56,038 nucleotides of DNA from Chara braunii. Lineage: Eukaryota > Streptophyta > Charophyceae > Charales > Characeae. Both the position numbers and the translations under genes were made by a program. Of this stretch, positions 1 through 9,803 are shown one piece after another (position 1 is the stretch's first letter; each line of letters starts with the position of its first letter). The notes under the pieces were generated by a model. That model made no database searches, had not been told where the DNA came from, and saw only the letters and a list, made by a program, of their open reading frames with translations. The stretch spans positions 3,895,832 to 3,951,869 of the forward strand of contig BFEA01000013.1 of the NCBI GenBank assembly GCA_003427395.1, read 5' to 3'.

Positions 1-470
1 CTCTCTCTCCCTCTCCCTCCGCCTTCCTCCATTCCTTCTAAACTCTTTAACCCTTAACCCTTCCGTCACCCCTTCCCCCCCCCATGGCATGTGACTAACC
101 TCCACCCTCACCTGTTACATTGCCAGGGAATGAACGGGAAGGAACTTAGTCCTCACTTGGTGGAAAGCGAGGGCAAGGGAAGGGCAGCCAGTCCCTTGTG
201 CCACCAAGAAGGGAAGGATACGAAACTGGTGAGAGCAATTGCGAAAGCGGAAAGGAGTGCTGATTTTGGATGAGGTCAGTTTGACTCAACCACCTCCCCC
301 GACTGCATGACTAAGGTGAACGGATTTGCTGCTTGAGGGAAGGGAGGGGCAAGATAGCCAAGGGACCATGGAAGGGAAAGGGGAACTTAGGCTCGCAGGA
401 AGGGGCGATGTGTTGACCCCAATGGGAATTGTACTTGGACATTTGTTTTTGTGTGGTCATGCGAAGGTGA
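1..470. repeat. Diverged dispersed repeat, copy 1
   Basis: A CT-rich start leads into a stretch that resembles 8935-9430 in the same order: 'ggcatgtg.ctaacc', 'attg.cagggaa', 'gagggcaagggaagg', 'cccttgtgccaccaagaagg', 'ttgactcaacc' and 'tgctgaccccaa'. Both copies follow a CT tract. No coding potential is convincing: the short ORFs are not conserved between the two copies. The family is not recognised. Confidence 0.6.
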
Positions 471-1349
471 GTAGCTTGGGACTATTCAGACGGGCTGGAT
501 CAATGGATGAGGACTAGAATGGGAGATTTGGCTACGGGAAAAGGACTTGGACCCGGCTTAAGTCGTGGGTGCGGGTTGAGTTTGAGACCCATACTTGGGT
601 GAATGTTTGATGCATGGACTCGGCTTGCGTGGGATTGCATGAAAAGTCTCTCTCATGTGCGATGCGACGCCTGAAAAGACTAAGGGCGGTCTTTGGTAGG
701 TGGATGTGATGCTAGCGGTTCTCGCAAAAAAAAAAGGAGAGAATATTGCGGCTAGGGGTTCGGGCGACGCGGCCCTACCCCGAGGATGCCGTCGGGGCTG
801 CCAAGGGCCACTAGGCTTAGTGAAAAGGTGCGTGGCCCAATGGATGACGCTTGGCCTGCGCACGATAAGAAGATGAGAGCTCAATGAACTCCCTGGACTG
901 CCTGCGTATTGGAAGGAGCAATTGCCTGGTCAGACCTTAATGAATCAAGAAAACGCCACGAGTGCCAAAGAGCTACCATCTTGACCCGAGAGCGGAGCTA
1001 CATCCCCCAATGTAAAGCCCTCTCGCAACTGGCCCACCCCCATCCATCTCAAAGCACTAGGTGGGGGTGCCCCTGGGACGAACGACCCGCGCCCTAAGCG
1101 TGAGCGTGGGCAGGTCGAGCCAGGTTGGACCCGCAGTGGGGTCGACCAAGGCTTGAAAGTCCTTCAGGGTACGGCCCCTACAACGGGAGGCAAATGAAAG
1201 AGGAAGGATGGAGGGCTAAGGCATGAGTGTCGACGCCTAGGGGCCTAAAGTAGGTTTCGTAAAGTAATTGATACAAGAATAGGATAGGAAAAAAAAAACA
1301 AGAGTAGACCTTGGGCCACCGGATTCGCTGGGCCGAGAATAGATTAATG
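471..1349. other. No recognisable gene
   Basis: Mixed-composition sequence with one A-run near 725. No motif, long ORF, tRNA or match to another part of the window was seen. It may be a diverged upstream part of the composite element that follows. Confidence 0.4.
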
Positions 1350-2085
1350 GAATAGCAAGCTGCAAAGGGCCGCGAGAGAATAGTAAAGGCGGCCCTCCTT
1401 TCTCAAAAGGAGGACCATCGGGAAAAACAATGCCCTAGGTTGAGCGCTGCTGGATGAAAGGGGTCTACGGCGCCAAGAAAATAAGTGTCGAGACTTCGGT
1501 ACATGAGAATGTAGCATGAGGCCAAGAATGCCACTAGAATTCCGCATGGGAAGGGCCAAAGGACCATGAACCAGACAAAGGGGCGCCGCAGACTACACGG
1601 GAATGCCAAAGAAGGGCCTTGACAGTCTTAAGACGCTAGAAAAAGAAGGGACACTAGCATGGGGGCTGCCCGCGACAACTAACGGAACCGCGGGATTGGA
1701 GGCCCGCAACCGGAAAGACTGGCGCGCATGGGAAATTGAACGAGACTAGAAAATGGAGCTGCTATGGGGCGGGAAGCGCCAAGAGAGACTGGGACACCAT
1801 GAGGAGCGGTGCCGGGGACCTAAATGGACTAAGTAATAATAATGTTATTTTGGGACAAGTGTCGGGGAACGGTGCGGGACAAGTGCTAGCGGGACCACCA
1901 ATGGGACAAGTGTCGGGGACCAGCGTGAGGCAAGTGCTGACGGGACTGCCGACGGGATAAGTGTCGGGGACTAGCGCGAGACAAGTAGCGGGGACGTGTG
2001 ATGTCCCAAGGAAAAGTTGATAAAGAAATATTTAAAGCAAGGTGCGCCGTCAAGATCAAAATCTGAACGACCAAGAATATTAGCA

Positions 2086-2107
2086 CCACTAGTGCAAACA
2101 CTAGTGG
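2086..2107. other. Perfect hairpin, 9-bp stem
   Basis: ccactagtg / cactagtgg with a 4-nt caaa loop. The same hairpin with loop caag is at 51946-51967 in copy D, and again around 53902-53924. Confidence 0.8.
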
Positions 2108-2330
2108 GAGCACAGGGGAGGACCAAAAGAGAAAAAAAAGCAAAGAAAAGTAAGAGAAGAGGCATGGAAGCAATATGAAATATCTCGGATCAGCCACCTT
2201 GAAGAAAATGAATCCTAGAGAGGCTCCATGTGAAAATTAGGCCTCCGAGAGAAAATCGGAGTAGGAGGGGTCACAGTTTGGAGGAAAAATAAACAAAATG
2301 AGGTTCCTATGAACATTGGGGAACCACAAA

Positions 2331-2356
2331 TGCAGTTCGAGAAATAACGAACTGCA
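2331..2356. other. Perfect hairpin, tgcagttcg stem
   Basis: tgcagttcg pairs with cgaactgca across the loop agaaataa. The counterpart at 53241-53266 has tgcagtccg / cggactgca: a T-A pair replaced by C-G with an identical loop. At 52192-52215 the same position is a T opposite G, which is a wobble pair in RNA. Confidence 0.8.
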
Positions 2357-2988
2357 CCTTGGGCATAGGAAGGGCCAAAACCAAGAGGAAGGGCCTAGAA
2401 AAGGCCTCAACAGCTAGTTGACACTTGGCATGCTAGAAAAAGAAAGAAAAAGAAAAGAAAAAAAAGGAGAAAAAAGTGGGAGAATAAGGGTAGGACCCCA
2501 CAGGATAGCGGCAAACGGTTTCGGAAGTCTTCTACTTCCAGCCGACTGCCCACCGCCAACGGAGATGATGAAACAGAGGGGACCCCACCGCCACCGCGAA
2601 ATGTTGCTTTTGCTTCGGAGGCGGTCGCCCAAAAAGGAAATTTCGGGGCAGTTTTCTTTTTTGGGAAAGGTCGGGGCCTGCAAGGCCATTCCAGGTCCCT
2701 TGCCATTGGTTGTAATGGAAGGGCTGTGACTTCCGTCCGCATGTGCCGGCGTACACACCCGGGAGGTAGGTAAAGGGACCGACTTTTGGAAAACGAGAAT
2801 TCAGGGCCACGTAGGAATAAGGGGGCCGCAGACCAAGTGGAAACGGTCGGTCGACGACTTCTGCGGCGGCAAAATCCGTCTGTGGGGTCTTGGAAGTTGC
2901 CTCCGAACTCCCGAAATCGTTTGCCGCCGTCCTGTGGGGTCCTACCCTAAGACAAGAAGAGTGAGAGGGAATGAGTGAGTTGGCCGTT

Positions 2989-3028
2989 AGTAGGGACTGA
3001 CACAAGTAGGTACTTGCAGGTCCCTACT
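2989..3028. other. Hairpin agtagggac / gtccctact
   Basis: A 9-bp perfect stem encloses about 22 nt. The same stem recurs in copy D at 52376-52415 and in the following tandem unit. Confidence 0.7.
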
Positions 3029-3152
3029 GTTCAGATTTGGAGGAAAAAATAAAATAAAATAAAAGGAAAAAAGGCACTAACGGTAAAAAACGATCACTTG
3101 GGAAGATACATCCGTGCCCAGATACCTCCTAGATATGTCCGTCGCAAAGTAT

Positions 3153-3197
3153 CTTGATTTTCTTTAGATTTTGCAGAGAAAATCAAAGAAAATCAAG
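3153..3197. other. Long hairpin, 19 paired bases
   Basis: cttgattttcttt pairs with aaagaaaatcaag; after a 1-nt bulge gatttt pairs with aaaatc around a 6-nt loop. A less perfect counterpart is at about 52931-52978 in copy D. Size and shape resemble a small-RNA precursor, but nothing else supports that. Confidence 0.7.
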
Positions 3198-3201
3198 GCC
3201 T

Positions 3202-3230
3202 CTTGCAATCGAGATGCAACGGATTGCAAG
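3202..3230. other. Hairpin cttgcaatc / gattgcaag
   Basis: A 9-bp perfect stem with an 11-nt loop, directly after the longer hairpin at 3153-3197. The copy D counterpart (about 52981-53008) is degraded. Confidence 0.65.
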
Positions 3231-3366
3231 GGGAGAGGAAAACACGTGTTTTGGGTACATCCGGAGCCAACATTGAGCCCAGATGAACTTGAAAATTGAT
3301 CGTTTCTTTTTCTTTCAGTTTGGGGAAAATTGTGGGGCAATAAGGCTAGGAAAAAGACCATTATGG

Positions 3367-3388
3367 CAGTCCGAGAAATAACGGACTG
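3367..3388. other. Hairpin cagtccg-agaaataa-cggactg
   Basis: A 7-bp perfect stem with the agaaataa loop shared with 2331-2356 and 53241-53266. It is a second occurrence of the same structure inside copy A. Confidence 0.75.
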
Positions 3389-3908
3389 TATAGGGGTGCC
3401 TAGGCCAGAGGAAAAAGGGCCTTGGCACAACCAAAACACTAGAAAAAAATGTCTTGGGCGTGGGCAAATGAAGACGGTAAATGGTGGCCGCGAGATGGTG
3501 GATCTCGCGGCCGAGAGCATTCACTGCACTTGAGGCTCATGAGAGGGAGAGATTGGGACTGCGGGGACACGGAAGCCCCAAATAAAAAATGGGACGTCAC
3601 TGGGAACGATGCCAGGGACTAGATGGGGCCAAATAAAAATAGTTAAAAATTGGAACATGTGCTGGCGGGACCACCGCCGAGACTAGAAAATGAGACTAGC
3701 ATGAGGAGAATGGCGGGGACTTCAGTTGTCCCAAGGGAACCATGAGCCAGCAAAAGGGATGGACGGGCAAAACAAGTGGCGCCGTCGAGATTAAGATCGT
3801 GACGGTGGAGAATATTAGCCACTGTTGGTGCAAAAACTGAATGGGCCAAGGGAGAAGGTGCTAGGAGGCAAAAAGGAGAGGAAAAGGGTGAGGGGAGGAC
3901 TGCCCAGC

Positions 3909-3928
3909 AATCCGAGATATCTCGGATT
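3909..3928. other. Perfect 20-bp palindrome
   Basis: aatccgagatatctcggatt is its own reverse complement. The copy D counterpart at 53988-54007 is agtccgagatatctcggact, also perfect, so both arms changed together (A-T to G-C at two pairs). A third relative at 52033-52052 keeps the 7-bp arms but not the centre. Confidence 0.85.
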
Positions 3929-4342
3929 AGCAAGGCATAGGAAAATAGAGCCCCAAGAGACTCTATGCAAAAAATAAGCTGCCAAGGGAAAATCGGAGCA
4001 AAAGGGGGCTCAAAATTGAGAAAACAAAGACAAAAGGGGTTATTGGAGTTAGTGAGAGTGGTGCTGACCCAAGGAGGTGGTCCGCCATAGCCCCCAGGCC
4101 GTGGGAGAGAGAACGAGGCTTGGAGGAGCCATTTTAGCCCTCCTAGAGTGGAGGAATCCAAAACCTTGGTGGTGGGAGTTTGCCATAGCTAGTTAGAGAC
4201 TGAAAGAGGAGGGAGATGAGGGTTTGAGGAAGAAGAAAGTCATGGCTGGAGCAACACATGTGCAAGGAGAGGGAAAACTTCATCAAGACCTGACCTTCAA
4301 CACCAAGAGACTAGAGGTCGTGAGTGAGAACAAGAAGAAAGT

Positions 4343-4480
4343 GTTCTTCTTCTTCTTTTTCTTGTTTTTTTTTTCTTCTTTTTCTTCTCCTTCTTCTTCT
4401 CCTTCTTCTTCCTCTTCCCCTCCTTGTTCTTCTTCTTCTCCTTCTTCCTCTTCTTCTTCTTCTCCTCCTCTAATCTCCTC
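4343..4480 (+). repeat. TTC/TCC-rich microsatellite
   Basis: An imperfect (TTC)n tract interrupted by short T and CCT runs. Equivalent tracts sit at the same place in copy D (55560-55795) and, reversed as GAA, in copy C (35485-35600). Its Phe/Ser-rich and Glu-rich readings are low-complexity artefacts. Confidence 0.9.
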
Positions 4481-4664
4481 CTCTCTCCTCACTTCGTTTC
4501 TCCCTCCATGGCTAAAGCTTCCTGAATACACGGAAGAGATAGAAAGTAGCTCCTTCATTAGTAGTGTCTCCATAGTGGCCATTTTCTTCACTCCCTCACA
4601 AATCACCGCTTTGTATCATGTGATTTCAAGCACCTCACAATCTCTCTATCTTCACTTCGGGGTA

Positions 4665-7430
4665 AATCGTTACTTTGGTTTTCATTCATGCTAGTATTTT
4701 GGTGATCCTTACCTATTGCATTGTCCATTTCCCCACTATGTGATGATCCTATTCAATCTTGGTTGCTTCCACAAATCCCATGCAACTGTTTGAGCAAGTC
4801 TCACTCACATGCGTGACTCATCTCTCACATGATGATGTCTTATTTCAATCTTGTTGCTTCCTTGAGTTCCGTCCATGTGTTTGAGCAAGTCTCACTCACA
4901 TGCATGACTCATCTTCCACTTGGTAATGTTCCGGTTCAATCCTTGTTGCTCCAATAGCTTCATGCGTATGTGTAGTCTACTCACACTTGCGCAGTTCACG
5001 CATCTTCCATATGGTAATGTTCCCGTTCAATCCTAGTTGCTTTCATGGCTTCGTGTGTATGTGTAGTATAGTCACACTTGTGCAGTTCACTCATCTTCCA
5101 GTTGGTAATGTGCCAGTTCAATCCTTGTTGCTTCCATAGCTTCATGTGTATGGGTAGTCTAGTCACAATTGTGGAGTTCACTCATCTTCCATTTGGTAAT
5201 GTGCCGGTTCAATCCTTGTTGCTTCCATAGCTTCATGTGTATGTGTAGTCTAATCACACTTCTACAGTTCACTCATCTTCCACTTGGTAATGTTCCGGTT
5301 CAATCCTTGTTGCTTCCATGGCTTCATGTGTACGTGTAATCTAGTCACACTTGTTCACTCATCTTCTAATTGGTAATGCACCGGTTCAATCCTTATTGCT
5401 TCCATAGCTTCACGTGTATGGGATGTCTAGTCACACTTGTGCAGTTCACCCATCTTCTACTTGGTAATGTGCTGATTCAATCCTTGTTGCTTCCATAGCT
5501 TCATGTGTATGTGTAGTTTAGTCACACTTGTGCAGTTCATTCACCTTCCACCTGGTAATGTTCCGGTTCAATCCTAGTTGCTTCCATAGCTTCATGTGTA
5601 TGTGTAGTTTAGTCACACTTGTGCAGTTCACTCATCTTCCAGTTGGTAATATGCCGGTTGAATCCTTGTTGCTTCCACAACTTCATGTGTATGGGTAGTC
5701 TAGTCACACTTGTGCAGTTCACTCGTCTTCCACTTGGTAATGTGTCGGTTCAATCCTTGTTGCTTCCATAGCTTCATATATATATGTAGTCTAGTCACAC
5801 TTGTGCAGTTCACTCATCTTCCACTTGGTAATATGCCGGTTGAATCCTTGTTGCTTCCATAGCTTCATGTGTATGGGTAGTTTAGTCACACTTGTGCAGT
5901 TCACTCGTCTTCCACTTGGTAATGTGTCAGTTCAATCCTTGTTGCTTCCATAGCTTCATGTATATGTGTAGTCTAATCACACTGTGCAGTTCACATATCT
6001 TCAACTTGGTAATGTTCCGGTTTAACTGTAGTTGCTTCCATGGCGTTATGTGTATGTGTAGTCTAGTCGCACTTATGCAGTTCACTCATCTTCCAATTGG
6101 TAATGTGTTCGTTTCAATCCTTGTTNCATGGCGTTATGTGTATGTGTAGTCTAGTCGCACTTATGCAGTTCACTCATCTTCCAATTGGTAATGTGTTCGT
6201 TTCAATCCTTGTTGCTTCCATAGCTTCATGTGTATGGGCAGTCTAGTCACACTTGTGCCGTTCACCCATCTTCCTCTTGGTAATGTGTCGGTTCAATCCT
6301 TGTTCCTTCCATAGCTTCATGTGTATATGTAGTCTAGTCTGACTTGTGCAGTTCACTCATTTTCCATCTTGTAATGTTCCTGTACGATCCTAGTTGCTTC
6401 CATGATTTCATGTGTATGTGTAGTATAGTCACACTTGTGCAGTTCACCCATCTTCCACTTAGTGATGCATCGGTTCAATCCTTGTTGCTTCCGTAGCTTC
6501 ATGTGTATATGTAGTCTAGGCACACTTGTGCAGTTTACTCATCTTCCACTTGGTGAAGTTCCGGTTCGATCCCAGTTCCTTCCACAGTTTCAGGTGTATG
6601 TGTAGTCTAATCACACTTGTGCAGTTCGCTCATCTTCCAGTTGGTAATATGCCGGTTCAATCCTTGTTGCTTCCATGGCTTCATGTGTTTGTGTACTCTA
6701 ATCACACTTGTGCAGTTCACTCATCTTCCACGTGGCGATGTGCCGGCTCAATACTTGTTGCTTCCATAGCTTCATGTGTATGTGTAGTATAGTCACACTT
6801 GTGTAGTTTACTCATCTTCCACTTGGTAATGTTCCGGTTCATTCCTTGTTGCTTCCATAGCTTCATGTGTATGTGTTGTCTAGTCAAATTTGTGGAGTTC
6901 ACTCGTCTTTCACTTGGTATGTGTCGGTTCGATCCTTGTTGCTTCCATAGCTTCATGTGTATATGTAGTCTAGTCACGCTTGTGCAGTTCACTCATCTTC
7001 CACTTGGTAATGGTTCAGTTCAATCCGAGTTGCTTCGATGGTTTCATAAGTATATGTAGTCTAGTCACATTTGTGCAGTTCAGTCATCTTCCGCTTGGTA
7101 ATGTTCCAGTTCAATCCGTGTTGCTTTCATAGCTTCATGTGTATGTGTAGTCCAGTCACACTTGTGCAGTTCACTTAGCCTCCACTTGGTAATGTTTCGG
7201 TTCAGTCATGCTGCTTCCATAGCTTCATATGTATATTTGGTCTAGTCACACTCGTGCAGTTCACTCATCTTCTACTTGGTGATGTTCCGGATCAATCCTT
7301 GTTGCCTCCATAGCATCATATGTATGTTATAGCCTGTCACACTTGTGCAGTTCACTCATCTCCCACTTAGTGATGTTCCGGTTCAAATCCTGATGGCTTC
7401 CGTAGCCACGGGCACGTGTTATGACAAAAT
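4665..7430 (+). repeat. Minisatellite array, unit about 91 bp
   Basis: About 29 tandem units of the type 'cttccacttggtaatgttcc', 'ggttcaatccttgttgcttc', 'catagcttcatgtgtatgtg', 'tagtctagtcacacttgtgc', 'agttcactcat'. The first units (4665-4900) are the most diverged: they start with 'gtaaatcgttactttggtt' and contain 'gcattgtccatttcc', the signature of the arrays at 25.4-35.4 kb. The array therefore appears to have grown from that unit type. The array decays after about 7380. Short ORFs inside it are not genes. Confidence 0.9.
6126..6126. other. Single-N assembly gap between identical copies
   Basis: One N separates 6039-6125 from 6127-6213, which are identical over 87 bp. This looks like two contig ends that overlap but were not merged. 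Confidence 0.75.
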
Positions 7431-7439
7431 TCCTCGAAA

Positions 7440-7800
7440 ATGGTGATGGTTTCCCAATTAGCAATATCCCGGTCTATCCATGGATACTCTCCCCTGCTGC
7501 ATAAGCATAATAGGCACTGCGTTTGCAGCAGTTCATCTCCCTAGTGCTTTATTTGAATCCCGTTTTTGCCCTCCCGTTCTCTAATCGAACGTGGTAGAAG
7601 GCAGGTAGGCTGGGGGCTGTTACTACTGCTGCTGTTGCTGCTGCTCGTAAGGAAGAGTCTGCTGTTGTTCCTGTTGATTTCTGGCCAAGCCGGGCTGCTG
7701 CTGCTGCTGAGAACCGTTAGCTGGTCCCCTGAAGCAAAGGCCGGTTCGAAAAAGGCTAAGGTGCTGATGTGCTCTTTGGGAACCGGTAGCCCTCCGACAA
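7440..7800. other. No gene; CTG-rich stretch
   Basis: After the array decays there is unique-looking sequence with an imperfect CTG/TTG run at 7617-7712. The leucine-rich reading of that run is low complexity. No homology was recognised. Confidence 0.5.
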
Positions 7801-7808
7801 AATAGGGG

Positions 7809-7838
7809 TATGGGGGTTGTGACTTCACAGACCCCATA
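7809..7838. other. Hairpin 1 of 3
   Basis: tatgggg pairs with ccccata, and inside that tgtga pairs with tcaca, with two unpaired bases per side between them. Confidence 0.6.
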
Positions 7839-7854
7839 TCATAGGCATAGAGAA

Positions 7855-7879
7855 ATGGCCTGCAAAATCTGCAGGCCAT
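7855..7879. other. Hairpin 2 of 3, perfect 10-bp stem
   Basis: atggcctgca pairs with tgcaggccat around a 5-nt loop (aaatc). Confidence 0.8.
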
Positions 7880-7883
7880 CTGA

Positions 7884-7914
7884 GTCCATTTTCCTGCAGA
7901 AAAGGAAAATGGAC
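7884..7914. other. Hairpin 3 of 3, perfect 12-bp stem
   Basis: gtccattttcct pairs with aggaaaatggac around a 7-nt loop (gcagaaa), only 4 nt after the preceding hairpin. Confidence 0.8.
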
Positions 7915-8109
7915 TTCCCCGAACTGTTCGCCTCGTGAAAAAGACAAGTAGGGGCAAACGGCGACGAAATCCAACCAAACTTTATGGGGGTCTTCCATAA
8001 GGTATAGACAGAGGGCCCACCGAGTCACGTGGGCATCTGACACCGTCTGGGCTGCCAAAGGCAAGTCTGTATTTTTCGGCTCTCCCGCCTCTAGGAAAAT
8101 TGACAAAAT

Positions 8110-8181
8110 CTGCAAAATTTGTGTTTTCTACAAAATCTGTGTTTCCTGCAAAATCTGTGTTTGCTGCAAAATCTGTGTTTC
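8110..8181. repeat. 18-bp tandem repeat, four units
   Basis: Four consecutive units of the type ctgcaaaatctgtgtttc differ by one to three bases each. A partial fifth unit follows. Confidence 0.85.
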
Positions 8182-8301
8182 CTGTATCTGTGCAAGTCTG
8201 TTTGCTATAGGACTGGGTTTTCTGATGGTCCGGACCTCGGGGTAACTCTAGGAAGGCGTGGCCCGCACTTGGGGAAATAGGAGGGGTACCGGGCCACCCT
8301 C

Positions 8302-8745
8302 ACTTCATCTTCCTCCTCCATCTCCGTCACCCATCCGCCATAGCCAGCCACCTCACATCACTTGTCACCTCCATCTTCTTCATTCATCCAGCATAGCTTA
8401 CCACGTCACTTCATCTTCCACCCCGATCTTCTTTATCCGTCCACCATAGCCATCCACCTCACTTCATCTTCCTCCTCCATCTCCATCAGCCATCCGCCAT
8501 AGCCAGCCACCTCACATCACCTCCCACCTCCATCTTCTTCATCCATCCACCATAGCCATCCACCTCACTTCATCTTCCACCCCCATCTTCTTCAGCCATC
8601 TACCATAGCCATCCACCTCACTTCATCTTCCTCCCCCATCTCCATCCTCCATCCGTCATAGCCAGCCACCTCGCATCACCTCCCACTTCCATCTTCTTCA
8701 TCCATCCACCATAGCCAACCGCCTCGCTTTCACATTCCTCCTCCA
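8302..8745. repeat. Minisatellite of 53-bp units in 159-bp higher order
   Basis: The phrase 'acttcatcttcctcc' returns at 8302, 8461 and 8620, a constant 159 bp. Inside each period three related 53-bp subunits of the type '..catcttcttcatccatcc', 'accatagccatccacctca' differ from each other. Nearly three higher-order units are present. Each subunit contains ccatagcc. Confidence 0.85.
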
Positions 8746-8857
8746 TCTTCTTGGTTGGACTAGGCCTTGTTCAAAGGATTGGGGTAGGGTGACGCATAAA
8801 GGGAAGGCTTCAAGTAGGGTGGTAGGTCGAGTGGGGGTAAAACTTGATTAGGATCAA

Positions 8858-8860
<3 letters not shown>

Positions 8861-8930
<70 letters not shown>
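8861..8930. repeat. (CT)n microsatellite
   Basis: About 33 CT repeats, directly upstream of the second copy of the window-start repeat. Confidence 0.95.
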
Positions 8931-8934
8931 CTAT

Positions 8935-9430
8935 CGTTTCCCTTATTCAAAGACATTTTACCTACCTCTCTCATGCTCTATGTCTAGCCCTTATCTCCCT
9001 TCTTCCTTCTCTCTAGGCATGTGTCTAACCTTTCCCTCACTCACTGTTATATTGTCAGGGAACAAACGGTGAAAGGAAATTAACCTCTCTTCGTGGAGAA
9101 AGAGGGCAAGGGAAGGATTGTCGATCCCTTGTGCCACCAAGAAGGAAGACGAAGCTCTTGAGGATCTAAAAAGTGTTGCGAATGCAAACTTATGAGAATG
9201 GGAGTGGGTTAGTCCCAAGAGGACTAAGAAGAGAATTGGTTATTGGAAGCAAGGGCAGTTGACTCAACCAGAACCCCGCCTGCAAAAGATAAGAGGATGG
9301 ATTGACTGAGCAAAGGAAAGGAAACGGAAGGAACCCAAGGACAAAGAAGGAAAGTTTGGCATATGGGAAGGGATATGTGCTGACCCCAAATGGGGAGTTC
9401 CTCGTTGAATGCGAAAGCATGATGTGTCAT
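8935..9430. repeat. Diverged dispersed repeat, copy 2
   Basis: Aligns with 1-470 (see there). Its right edge coincides with the end of the RNase H homology of E1 at about 9430, so this repeat replaces the expected integrase region of E1. The reading frame of E1 runs on into it by chance and adds about 57 unrelated residues. Confidence 0.6.
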
Positions 9431-9803
9431 TGCGCAAAGATCGGGTCTTCCACGAGAGTGCATCTGCAGCGCGATTGGAGAGGCCGGCGAGATGTTTCGG
9501 TGTGAAGTTAAATTGGTCGACGAAGTACATCCGTCGTCCGATAGTGCTGCTCATCGTACCTTGCGTCTTGTAGTAGGTCAACGGGTTGTTATCTGTGACC
9601 CATGTGAACCTACGACGCCCAAGGAGGAAGTACCGCCATCTCTTGAGAGCCATCACGAACACGAGCAGCTCCTTCTTCCTTGCATCATCAAGTGAGTTGA
9701 TGGGAGGCACCTTGTGGCTAAAGTACTCCACGGGATGCCAGTCGTCGCCGTTGTGTTGTTCCAAGACTGCCCCAATTCCATAGCCGGAAGCGTCAGTCGT
9801 CAC
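9431..9803 (-). pseudogene. E1 RNase H domain, 3'-truncated
   Basis: Gypsy-type RNase H, which removes the RNA template during reverse transcription. It opens with MTTDASGYGIGAVLEQHNGD, carrying the first catalytic Asp in TDAS, and continues through PVEYFSHK, ELLVFVMALKRWRYFLLGRR, FTWVTDNNPLTYY and NRAADALS. The last motif is the usual end of the domain; after it the frame runs into unrelated repeat. This segment is in frame with itself, but a TGA separates it from the RT segment at 9804. No integrase follows. Confidence 0.85.

Larger units (their letters stand above)
1350..7430 (+). mobile_element. Composite non-coding element, copy A
   Basis: The region aligns by eye, in order, with copy D (51199-56038): a 'aaggcggcc' block, repeated 'gtgtcggggac' phrases, two hairpin modules (about 1975-2400 and 3600-3960), a block around 3040-3540, a TTC tract (4343-4480) and then a minisatellite array beginning with 'gtaaatcg.tacttt'. 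There is no protein-coding gene. The left end is not resolved; 1350 is where similarity to D becomes visible. Class is unknown: a large non-autonomous retroelement or a satellite-generating repeat are both possible. Confidence 0.6.

Noticed and set aside
40-70. Telomere-like 'ttaacccttaaccctt'
   Set aside because: Only two imperfect units, not a CCCTAAA or CCCTAA array.
4224-4694. Open frames over the TTC tract (Phe/Ser-rich plus, Glu-rich minus)
   Set aside because: They are low-complexity translations of a microsatellite. The same happens at 55391-55948, 35438-35659 and 17354-17642.
5892-7059. Short Cys/Phe-rich ORFs in the minisatellite (5892-6149, 6526-6792, 6799-7059)
   Set aside because: They arise from the 91-bp unit, whose length lets a frame stay open by chance. 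No start or codon conservation between units.
4665-7430. A CRISPR-like array of regularly spaced repeats
   Set aside because: The whole 91-bp unit is repeated and diverges gradually. There are no unique spacers and no cas genes, and the context is eukaryotic.
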